From positions 1 through 52,091 of the forward strand of contig RDXV01000013.1 of NCBI GenBank assembly GCA_004292695.1: DNA of 52,091 nucleotides, in the 5' to 3' direction. This document shows, in pieces, positions 1 to 7,986 of this stretch (positions are counted from its first letter, which is position 1; the number at the start of each line of letters is the position of its first letter). Source of the DNA: Nostocales cyanobacterium. GTDB lineage: Bacteria; Cyanobacteriota; Cyanobacteriia; Cyanobacteriales; Nostocaceae. The notes under the pieces were generated by a model that searched no databases, was not told the origin of the DNA, and saw nothing but the letters and a program-made list of their open reading frames with translations. The position numbers were made by a program, and so were the translations under genes.

Positions 1-880
1 CGCCTTGGTTAGCTTTCATCCCTTGCCTAAAGTACGTATAAGTTTTTCCGCCACGCTCCAAAACTTAACCTCAAGGGTTTTCATCTGTTTTCTTATAAGG
101 TCAGGTTTGAGTTACTGCAAGCCTAATTTCCTGGCACTATGTTTATGTTTGCACCATCTCAAAATCAAAACACTCTTTAACCCACTTATCTAACTCATAA
201 AAATACTTTTGTACATAATATCAAGCTAAATATGAATACAAGTCCAATAATTAGTACGGTAAACACTCAGTACAATTAATTATTTTTTTATATTTATCTA
301 CCTAATTATACATAAGTAAAATTAAGTATCTCCTGATTTTACACGTAAGTATATATGACTATATATAGTTTTGCCGATGAATTAGTGATGAATCTATAAC
401 CTTTAATTTGGTTAATTTACATACATTAATAAAATGTTAAGAAAATTAATTAAAACTATAGCTATTCAGAAAAGATTACAGAAGAAACGATACTTTGATC
501 TGTTACCCTTGAAAATCCGAATTTGTACGGATATCGTCATTCTAAATAAAAAGTAAAATAGATTATCAGTACATTTTGCGTCTAAATACTTAAATTTTAA
601 CGCTTGCTAGTCCCACAAAATCCACCAACACAAAAAACCTGAATAGGGTGTAAAGTATTAAATGAATCATCTACTCAATCATCTTTAGAGATAATCTTAA
701 TCAAAACTAAACACAACTCAGTGTTACAGTTCAGTAAACAATAGTATAAGAAAGTAAGGGTGCTATTTATACTGTCTGTATCCAAGAAACATATTCTTGT
801 CAAAAAACACAACCCATAATTTCTATGTGGCTACCATTAGATTCTCCAGAGGCTAACTTATTGATAGTAAGGAATAAAGT
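1..880. other. Gene-free left flank upstream of the pix operon
   Basis: About 880 bases with no coding region I can support. The only plus-strand open frame (5-193) has low-complexity composition and resembles no family I know. The rest is strongly AT-rich with stops in all frames. The last 150 bases must hold the promoter of the downstream chemosensory operon, but I cannot assign -35 and -10 boxes with confidence. Confidence 0.5.
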
Positions 881-2089
881 ATGACCAACTCTGAACTCAT
901 AGAATCCCAAAATTTATTAAATGAGTTTAAAACCTGTACTCAATTTCAATACAACGGCAAACTCAGCGTCAAAAATAGTAAAGGACTGCAATGGGGTTTT
1001 TACTATCGCTTAGGGCGGATAGTTTGGGCTACAGGTGGAAAACATCCTTTCCGACGCTGGCGCAGACAAATGGCACAGCATTGTCCAGACATTGACCTTG
1101 AAAAAGTTCGCTGTCGTGCTGAAGATTTTGCTATTGATTATTGGGACTATAATCTTTTAGATATTCTTTATAAAAGACAAAAAATTCAGCGAGAACAAAT
1201 ACAAGCAATTGTCGAAAGTACCATTGCAGAAATATTTTTTGACTTAGCACAGGAGGTAGACTTTTCTTCTGCAACTTATAATCTTAACCAAGATGTAATC
1301 TTGGATATGCCTATGAGCTTCACAAGTGCAGATATGTCTATTAAACAAATGCAAGACTCATGGTCTTTGTGGTCACAGGTGGGTTTGGCTAATATTTCCC
1401 CCAATTCATCGCCCATCTTACGTAGGCCAGAACATCTGCAAAAACTGGTTAGCCCCTCTGTGTATAAAAATTTTGCTAATCTAATCAATGGCAAATATAC
1501 CCTCCGAGAACTAGCTTTCAAAATGAAACAGGATGTCATGCCTGTTACTCGTTCCTTACTTCCTTACATTCTCAAAGGCATTATTGAGCTAGTAGAAGTA
1601 CCCGATTTACCACTACAAGTTACTGAAACTAATAACAATAATTCTAGACAAGCAAGAAACCAGCAAAACCGTGTTGCACCATTAATAGCTTGTGTAGATG
1701 ATAGTCCTTTAGTTTGCAAAATGTTGGAGGATATTGTTACTTCTCACGGCTTGAGGTTTACCAAAATACAAGATGCTATTCAGGCTTTACCTGTACTAAT
1801 TCAAGAAAAGCCAGATTTGATTTTTTTGGATTTAATTATGCCCGTAGCCAGTGGCTATGAAATCTGTACTCAACTACGTCGTATACCTGCTTTTGCTAAT
1901 ACCCCAGTCATTATCTTAACGGGTAATGATGGTCTTTTGGATCGTGTCCGCGCCAAAGTAGTCGGATCTACAGATTTTATTTCCAAACCAATAGTTGCTG
2001 AACGAGTCATGGGTGTTATCCGTAAATACTTGGCTGTGCAAAATAACTCAGTAGTTAAACATACAAATGAGCCATCAACAGCCCATTAA
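881..2089 (+). CDS. pixG: PatA/PixG-type response regulator (PATAN + REC)
   Basis: Output response regulator of a phototaxis-type chemosensory system. Residues 1-240 form a PATAN (PatA N-terminal) region. A C-terminal receiver domain (about 266-388) carries the acidic pocket CVDDSP, the phospho-acceptor D317 in FLDLIMP, and the conserved lysine in ISKP. PATAN regulators are known in cyanobacteria to interact with the pilus extension motor and to act in phototaxis (PixG, PixE, TaxP) and heterocyst patterning (PatA). There is no DNA-binding domain, so output is by protein contact. The ATG follows AAGGA by 7 bases. It is the first gene of a five-gene set in the order of Synechocystis pixGHIJL and the Nostoc ptx locus. 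The orthologue name is inferred from gene order. Confidence 0.88.
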   Translation: MTNSELIESQNLLNEFKTCTQFQYNGKLSVKNSKGLQWGFYYRLGRIVWATGGKHPFRRWRRQMAQHCPDIDLEKVRCRAEDFAIDYWDYNLLDILYKRQKIQREQIQAIVESTIAEIFFDLAQEVDFSSATYNLNQDVILDMPMSFTSADMSIKQMQDSWSLWSQVGLANISPNSSPILRRPEHLQKLVSPSVYKNFANLINGKYTLRELAFKMKQDVMPVTRSLLPYILKGIIELVEVPDLPLQVTETNNNNSRQARNQQNRVAPLIACVDDSPLVCKMLEDIVTSHGLRFTKIQDAIQALPVLIQEKPDLIFLDLIMPVASGYEICTQLRRIPAFANTPVIILTGNDGLLDRVRAKVVGSTDFISKPIVAERVMGVIRKYLAVQNNSVVKHTNEPSTAH

Positions 2090-2164
2090 ATTCATCTCTT
2101 CGGGAAATAGCAATCATGAGTGATAAATAAAACATTGTTTTAATACGCACTTAAACTAAAATAG

Positions 2165-2195
2165 CTTCCTAAAGTGAATTTATTTTTTTAGGAAG
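2165..2195 (+). terminator. Hairpin between pixG and pixH
   Basis: CTTCCTAAA (2165-2173) pairs perfectly with TTTAGGAAG (2187-2195) across a 13-base loop, followed by TTTTG. It looks like a weak rho-independent or attenuating terminator inside the operon. It could lower expression of the downstream genes or protect the 3' end of a pixG-only transcript. Confidence 0.45.
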
Positions 2196-2383
2196 TTTTG
2201 AATACAACCTTGATTCAACTGAGTCATGTAAACTTATGTTGATTACGTATTTTTTTGGATGAAAATATCTATACAATGACTAGAGGTGTAACAACAATAA
2301 ATATTGTTGCTATGTTAATTGATCTGACTACATATCAAAGATTTTTGTGTAACATTTGAAAAATATTTTCATAGGTAGTTCCC

Positions 2384-2752
2384 ATGAGTACAGTTTTAGT
2401 AGTTGAAGACGGCTTGACTGATATGGAAATTATCAGTCGTTACCTACAGCAAGCAGGTTATTCTGTAATTTCTGCTACGAGTAGTGAAGAAGCACAGGAG
2501 AAAATAGTTAACAATAAACCTGACGTAATTTTACTAGACGTAATTTTGCCAGGGAAAAGCGGCTATGAAATTTGTAGAGAATTACAAAACAATCCCAACA
2601 CCAGCCAAATACCAGTAGTTTTTTGTTCTACCAAAAATACAGACGTAGACAAAATGTGGGGGAATATGCTAGGTGCAAAAGCTTATTTATCAAAACCTGT
2701 ACAAAAAGAAGAATTAGAAGAAACTTTGAAAAAACTGATAAATAACAGATAA
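2384..2752 (+). CDS. pixH: CheY-like response regulator (PixH type)
   Basis: A single-domain receiver of 122 aa, the usual CheY length. It has the acidic pair E8-D9, the phospho-acceptor D52 in LLDVILP, the switch threonine region CSTKN, and the lysine of YLSKP. No output domain is present, so it probably competes with the PATAN regulator for phosphate from the CheA-like kinase or binds the pilus machinery. It lies 294 bases after pixG and 137 bases before the CheW gene, in conserved pix/ptx order. These gaps are wide for one transcript and each holds a hairpin, so expression within the cluster may be uneven. Confidence 0.9.
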   Translation: MSTVLVVEDGLTDMEIISRYLQQAGYSVISATSSEEAQEKIVNNKPDVILLDVILPGKSGYEICRELQNNPNTSQIPVVFCSTKNTDVDKMWGNMLGAKAYLSKPVQKEELEETLKKLINNR

Positions 2753-2781
2753 AAAATAAAATTCATTTTTGTTAATCATCA

Positions 2782-2835
2782 GTAGTCACTAATTATCACT
2801 ATTTATGATGATATTTCTCCAAAAATAGTGACTAC
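2782..2835 (+). other. Inverted repeat between pixH and pixI
   Basis: GTAGTCACTA (2782-2791) pairs perfectly with TAGTGACTAC (2826-2835) around a 34-base loop. A second partial copy of the arm (ATCACTATTT) lies inside the loop, so alternative foldings are possible. No T-run follows the distal arm, so I describe it as an RNA structure rather than a terminator. Confidence 0.4.
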
Positions 2836-2889
2836 CTAGTTCTCTAAAATTTCTAAAATTAATTCATCGAAAAACAAGGGAAATTAACG

Positions 2890-3363
2890 TTGGAAACTAA
2901 ACAAAAATTTTTAAGTTTTAACTTGGGAGTGGGTGATCAAGGTGTAATCTCTCTAGAGCATATCATAGAAGTATTACAAGTTTCCTTATCAGAAATCTGC
3001 GTAGTTCCACAGATGCCCAATTGTGTCTTAGGAATTTATAGTTGGCGTGGGGAAATGCTGTGGTTAGTGGATTTAGAAGAAATGCTAGGTTATCCACCAG
3101 TGTTACAGAGTACAAACTTAATTACCAAAATGATGGTAATTGTGCTAGAAAATGAGGGTAAACACTTAGGCTTAATGGTGCGCCAACTTACAGATATCGA
3201 ATTGTTAGATCAACAACAAATGAAAAAACCATCACAGGATGTTTTTTACCCAGCTATGACACCTTTTTTACAAGGATATGTGACAAATGGTGCAGAGCAG
3301 ATGGTTTTCTTCTTAAATGCAGTAGCGATTATTAAATCACCAATGTGGGAACATCATAACTAA
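2890..3363 (+). CDS. pixI: CheW-like adaptor (PixI type)
   Basis: CheW-domain adaptor of 157 aa, expected to couple the photoreceptor-transducer encoded next to the CheA-like kinase. The fold is recognisable from FNLGVGDQGVISLEHIIEVLQ, then VLGIYSWRGEMLWLVDL in the position of the usual 'RG...P(V/I)DL' core, and a C-terminal GYV...FFLN. The start is TTG: AAGGG lies about 9 bases upstream, and the next in-frame ATG would remove about 40 residues of the conserved domain. Third gene of the operon, 130 bases before pixJ. Confidence 0.88.
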   Translation: METKQKFLSFNLGVGDQGVISLEHIIEVLQVSLSEICVVPQMPNCVLGIYSWRGEMLWLVDLEEMLGYPPVLQSTNLITKMMVIVLENEGKHLGLMVRQLTDIELLDQQQMKKPSQDVFYPAMTPFLQGYVTNGAEQMVFFLNAVAIIKSPMWEHHN

Positions 3364-3493
3364 ATCATAACTAAATAATTTTCCGGAGAATAACTACTAA
3401 AACAGATAATTTAGGGAAATAACATCTTAATCCATAGTGTGCGTGGGAAATTTGAATTTATTAGTAACTGCAAAAGTTTTGAGGTAAAAAGCT

Positions 3494-6400
3494 ATGACAA
3501 CCGTATATCAAAGTAATGAAGATAGAGGAAATATATTTGCTGATCCTGAAAAATCAGATAAATCAAATGGTAGCTTTATAGAAGCTCGGAAGGAAGGCTA
3601 TACATCAAATACAGTTGCCCAAGAATTTAAAATTTGGAGACAGCGATTTCAATATATTACATCACAAATTCGACAGGCTAATGATTTAGATACCACCCTG
3701 AAAAACGCAGTCACACAAATTAGGGATAAATTAAATGGCGATCGCGTCTTAATCTATAACTTCCAAAATACAGAAAATGGTACAGTTGTAGCAGAATCCA
3801 GAAGTACAGGTTGGACACCATCACTAGGTGAAAATCTGCCCGCCATTTTATTTGGATTATATACAGATCAAGACTATGTAGAACCAGTAGTCATAGATGA
3901 CATTAACAAAATTCAAGTCACCCCTTATCAAAAACAACTACTAGATAAGTACCAAGTCAGAGCCAGTTTAACAGTGCCTATCGTCGTAGATAATCAAACA
4001 TGGGGATTATTAATTATTCACAATTGTCAATCAGAGAGACAATGGCAAGAAGCAGAGATTACCTTACTTTCTCAAATTAGTACAGAAATCACCTATAGAT
4101 TACAGAGTTTTGAATTACAAAAAGAGCTACAACAGTCCACATTAGCAAAACAATCAGTAGCGAAAATCGTTAGTAAAATTCTACAGCAACCCAACGTAGA
4201 CACAATCTTTAAAACCACCACCCAAGAAGTCAGACAACTACTCAAATGCGATCGCGTAGGTGTGTATCGCTTTAACCCTGATTGGAGTGGGCAATTTGTC
4301 TCCGAATCAGTAGGTAATAACTGGACAAAAGTAGTTACTCCAGACTTCAAAATGGTATGGGAAGATACCCACCTACAAGAAACTAAAGGTGGAAGATATG
4401 CCAATGGAGAAACCTTTGTAGTTCATGACACCTATAAAATTGGTTTAGCTCAGTGTCATATAGACATCCTAGAACAGATAGAAGCCAAAGCATACATAAT
4501 TGCGCCTATTTTTTCTGGGGAAAAACTCTGGGGATTACTGGCAGCATATCAAAACACCAGCACCAGACAATGGCAAGATTGGGAAGTCAGCTTTTTAACT
4601 CAAATAGGATTGCAATTTGGGGTAGCAGTTTCCCAGGGAGAATATCTAGAAAAAGTCAGAAAACAATCTGAACAACTAGCACAAATAGCCCAACAAGAAA
4701 AAGCCCTCACCACCATAGTTAACAGAATTCGTCGTTCTTCAGACTTAGAAGAAATCTTCAGAACCACCACCCAAGAAGCACGTCAGGCGCTCAAATGTGA
4801 TCGGGTGGCAATTTATCGCTTTAATGAAGATTGGAGTGGGAACTTCATCGCCGAATCAGTAAGTACAGGATGGGTAAAACTGGTAGGAGTAGATGTTAAT
4901 ACTTTAGTAGAAGATACATATTTCCAAGAAACCAAAGGAGCGAGATTTGCCAAAGGTGAAAACCTGTGGGTAAATGACATCTACCAAGAAAACATTACCC
5001 CTTGTTACCTAGAACTATTAGAATCCTTCCAAGCTAAAGCCTATGTTAATGTCCCCATCTTCTTTAAAGATAAATTATGGGGATTATTAGCAGCTTATCA
5101 AAACTCTGCACCCCGTGAATGGCAAACCTCAGAAGTTAACTTCCTGAGTCAAATAGCCCTACAATTTAACCTAGCCAAATCACAAATAGACTATCTGAGC
5201 GAATTAGAACAGATAGCAGAACAGGAAAAGACAATTAACAGAGTTGTTAGCTTAATTCGTCAAGCTAAGAATGTGGAAGAAATCTTTGTTACCACCACCC
5301 ACGAAGTCCGGCAAGCTATCAAATGCGATCGCGTCGCAGTTTATCAATTTAAACCAGATTGGGGTGGTGAATTTGTGGCCGAATCCGTAGGTACAGGGTG
5401 GACAAAATTAGTCGGACCGGGTATTAAAACCGTCTTAGACGACACCTACCTACAGGATACAAAAGGGGGAAGATATGCCAAAGGGGAAACCTTCGTAGTC
5501 AACGACACCTATAAAATTGGTTTAGCACCTTGTCACATAGCCATCTTAGAACAATTTGAAGCTAAAGCTTATGTGATTGTCCCCATATTTTTTGGAGACA
5601 TCCTCTGGGGATTATTGGCAGCATATCAAAACACCGGATCTCGTGAGTGGAAAGAATCAGAAATCAGCTTTTTGCAACAAATAGCCTTGCAATTTGGACT
5701 AGCTAAATCACAGTTAGATTACGTAGACAAGGTAAAATTACAAACTCAAGAGATCAGACAGATTGCAGAGCAGGAAAAAATCCTCAACAAAATAGTCAAC
5801 CGTATCCGTCAATCCCTTGATCTGGAAGACATCTTCAAAACAGCCACCCAAGAAATACGTCAGGCCTTACGATGCGATCGCGTCGCTATTTATCAATTTC
5901 ATTCTGATTGGAGTGGGCAGTTTATAGCTGAATCCGTAGGTAGTGGTTGGATCAAAGTAGCAACACCGGAATTTAAGATGGTGTGGGAAGATACCCACCT
6001 GCAAGAAACCCAAGGTGGTAGATACGCCAAAGGTGAAAACTTCGTTGTTAACGACATCTACCAAGCTGGCCATAGCCAATGTCATATAGAGATATTAGAA
6101 CAGGTAGAAGCCAAAGCCTACATGATCGTCCCTGTATTGTATGGTGAAAAACTGTGGGGATTATTTGCGGCTTATCAAAACACAAGTACAAGGGAATGGC
6201 AACCCAGAGAGATCAACTTCCTAGAACAGATTGGACTGCAAATCAGTTTAGCAAAAGCCCAAATTGACTATATCGAACAAATACAAGCCCAATCGGAAGA
6301 ACTCGCGCAAATTGCCGAACAGGAAAAAACCTTTACCAAGATAGTCAGCAGAATTCGTCAATCTAACGATGTAGAAGAAATATTTGCTACTACCACCCAA

Positions 6401-7879
6401 GAACTGAGAAAAATCCTCAAATGCGATCGCACCGTAGTTTATCAATTTACATCAGATTGGGGTGGTCAATTTGTAGCTGAATCCGTCGCCAGTGGTTGGG
6501 TAAAACTGGTGGGACCAGGATTTAAAACCACCCTTAATGATCCTTGTTTACAGAATGCTAAAGGTGGACGTTATGAAAAAGGTGATACCTTAGTAGTTCA
6601 AGACATCTATAAATCTACTCTTGATCCTTGCTACATAGAAATCATCGAAAAATACGAAGCTAGGGGTTATATCATTGCCCCCATTCTCATCGGTGAGCAA
6701 CTTTGGGGATTATTAGCCGCCTATCAAAACAGCGCACCCCGCGAATGGGAAGAACCAGAAATTAACCTCTTATCCAGATTAGGAGATCAATTAGGACTAG
6801 CTTTACAACAGGCAGAATACCTCAAACAACTAGAAAATCAATCCTCCAAACTTTCCCAAGCAGCGGAACGGGAAAAAGCCGCCAAAGAGCTACTACAAAA
6901 ACGCTCCATTGAACTACTCAGAGCCATTAGCCCCGCCTTGGGTGGTGATTTAACAGTCCGCGCCCCCATCACTGAAGATGAACTAGGAACAATTGCCGAT
7001 GCTTATAACGGTACTCTCCAAGCTCTGCAACAAATAGTTATCCAAGTTCAAACATCTTCCCAACAAGTAGCTAAAACTTCTGTAGATAGCAGTTCATCCT
7101 TAGTAGGTTTAACAAACCTTGCCAAAAACCAATCTGACGAAATTTCTAAAGCCTTAGAAGATATTCAAAAGATGGTAAATTCTACCCAAGCGGTAGTATC
7201 TAATGCCCAACTGGTACAGGTGGCAGTGCAACAGGCTAACAAAACTGTAGACGCTGGTGATATCGCCATGAACGAAACAGTAAACGCTATCCAAGCCATC
7301 CGAGAAACCGTTGCCCAAACCAGTAAGAAAATTAAACGTTTGAGTGAGTCATCACAGAAGATTTCTAAAGTGGTGAACTTAATTAGTAACTTTGCTACCC
7401 AAACCAACGTATTAGCTTTAAATGCGGCCATAGAAGCTACCCGTGCCGGTGAATATGGTAAAGGTTTTGCGGTAGTAGCCGATGAAGTCCGTTCCTTATC
7501 CCGTCAGTCAGCAGCAGCGACTACGGAAATTGAAAAATTAGTGCAAGAGATTCAAACTGAAACTGGGGAAGTTGCCCTAGCAATGGAAACAGGTATTCAG
7601 CAGGTAGTGGAGGGAACAAACTTAGTTAGTGAAACTAGACAAAACTTAAACGCTATCGTTGCTGCTACGGAAGAAATTAGTCAATTGATTGAGGGTATTA
7701 CTGCCGCCACTCAAAAACAAATGGATCAATCAGTTACTGTGACTACATCTATGAATGATGTAGCTGCTATTGCTAACAAAACCTTTGGTGAATCTCAAGA
7801 AATTGCTCAAGTCTTCCAAACTTTATCAGCAATGGCACAGGATCTACTCACAACTGCTAGTAAGTTCAAAGTCAAATAA
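3494..7879 (+). CDS. pixJ: Six-GAF cyanobacteriochrome chemotaxis transducer (PixJ/PtxD type)
   Basis: Photoreceptor and methyl-accepting-type transducer for phototaxis, 1461 aa. Six tandem GAF domains lie near residues 62-200, 230-382, 413-565, 590-741, 772-924 and 955-1107. A HAMP-like segment (about 1137-1185) and an MCP signalling domain follow; its hairpin tip has LNAAIEATRAGEYGKGFAVV. GAF2 has W289, D291, R301, Y302, C321 and H322, which match, number for number, what I recall for the red/green-absorbing AnPixJ GAF2. Candidate bilin-attachment cysteines in GAF3-6 are C504, C680, C863 and C1046. GAF1 has none. GAF6 carries a second cysteine, C1018, in DPCL. No transmembrane segment is visible, so the protein looks cytoplasmic. 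GAGG precedes the ATG by 9 bases. Bilin binding is inferred from motifs. Confidence 0.93.
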   Translation: MTTVYQSNEDRGNIFADPEKSDKSNGSFIEARKEGYTSNTVAQEFKIWRQRFQYITSQIRQANDLDTTLKNAVTQIRDKLNGDRVLIYNFQNTENGTVVAESRSTGWTPSLGENLPAILFGLYTDQDYVEPVVIDDINKIQVTPYQKQLLDKYQVRASLTVPIVVDNQTWGLLIIHNCQSERQWQEAEITLLSQISTEITYRLQSFELQKELQQSTLAKQSVAKIVSKILQQPNVDTIFKTTTQEVRQLLKCDRVGVYRFNPDWSGQFVSESVGNNWTKVVTPDFKMVWEDTHLQETKGGRYANGETFVVHDTYKIGLAQCHIDILEQIEAKAYIIAPIFSGEKLWGLLAAYQNTSTRQWQDWEVSFLTQIGLQFGVAVSQGEYLEKVRKQSEQLAQIAQQEKALTTIVNRIRRSSDLEEIFRTTTQEARQALKCDRVAIYRFNEDWSGNFIAESVSTGWVKLVGVDVNTLVEDTYFQETKGARFAKGENLWVNDIYQENITPCYLELLESFQAKAYVNVPIFFKDKLWGLLAAYQNSAPREWQTSEVNFLSQIALQFNLAKSQIDYLSELEQIAEQEKTINRVVSLIRQAKNVEEIFVTTTHEVRQAIKCDRVAVYQFKPDWGGEFVAESVGTGWTKLVGPGIKTVLDDTYLQDTKGGRYAKGETFVVNDTYKIGLAPCHIAILEQFEAKAYVIVPIFFGDILWGLLAAYQNTGSREWKESEISFLQQIALQFGLAKSQLDYVDKVKLQTQEIRQIAEQEKILNKIVNRIRQSLDLEDIFKTATQEIRQALRCDRVAIYQFHSDWSGQFIAESVGSGWIKVATPEFKMVWEDTHLQETQGGRYAKGENFVVNDIYQAGHSQCHIEILEQVEAKAYMIVPVLYGEKLWGLFAAYQNTSTREWQPREINFLEQIGLQISLAKAQIDYIEQIQAQSEELAQIAEQEKTFTKIVSRIRQSNDVEEIFATTTQELRKILKCDRTVVYQFTSDWGGQFVAESVASGWVKLVGPGFKTTLNDPCLQNAKGGRYEKGDTLVVQDIYKSTLDPCYIEIIEKYEARGYIIAPILIGEQLWGLLAAYQNSAPREWEEPEINLLSRLGDQLGLALQQAEYLKQLENQSSKLSQAAEREKAAKELLQKRSIELLRAISPALGGDLTVRAPITEDELGTIADAYNGTLQALQQIVIQVQTSSQQVAKTSVDSSSSLVGLTNLAKNQSDEISKALEDIQKMVNSTQAVVSNAQLVQVAVQQANKTVDAGDIAMNETVNAIQAIRETVAQTSKKIKRLSESSQKISKVVNLISNFATQTNVLALNAAIEATRAGEYGKGFAVVADEVRSLSRQSAAATTEIEKLVQEIQTETGEVALAMETGIQQVVEGTNLVSETRQNLNAIVAATEEISQLIEGITAATQKQMDQSVTVTTSMNDVAAIANKTFGESQEIAQVFQTLSAMAQDLLTTASKFKVK

Positions 7880-7880
7880 A

Positions 7881-7955
7881 TTAGGTAATAGGTAATGGGT
7901 AATAGGTAATTGATTGAAATATCCCTATTCCCTATTCCCTATTCCCTGTTCCCTC
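7881..7955. repeat. STRR heptamers (TAGGTAA and ATTCCCT)
   Basis: Degenerate TAGGTAA-type heptamers fill 7881-7910 and CCCTATT heptamers fill 7922-7955. The two blocks are partly complementary (GGTAATGGG against ATTCCC), so the transcript between pixJ and pixL could fold. These are short tandemly repeated repetitive sequences typical of heterocystous cyanobacteria. Confidence 0.8.
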
Positions 7956-7986
7956 TCTTTATAAAATTTATTTTGCAAAACTACCT

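Noticed and set aside
5-193. 62-aa open frame at the left edge
   Set aside because: Low-complexity composition, no ribosome site and no recognisable family; likely chance.
4093-7431. Minus-strand and alternate-frame open frames inside pixJ (60-103 aa)
   Set aside because: They lie opposite or within a clearly coding, repeated GAF gene and reflect its codon use.
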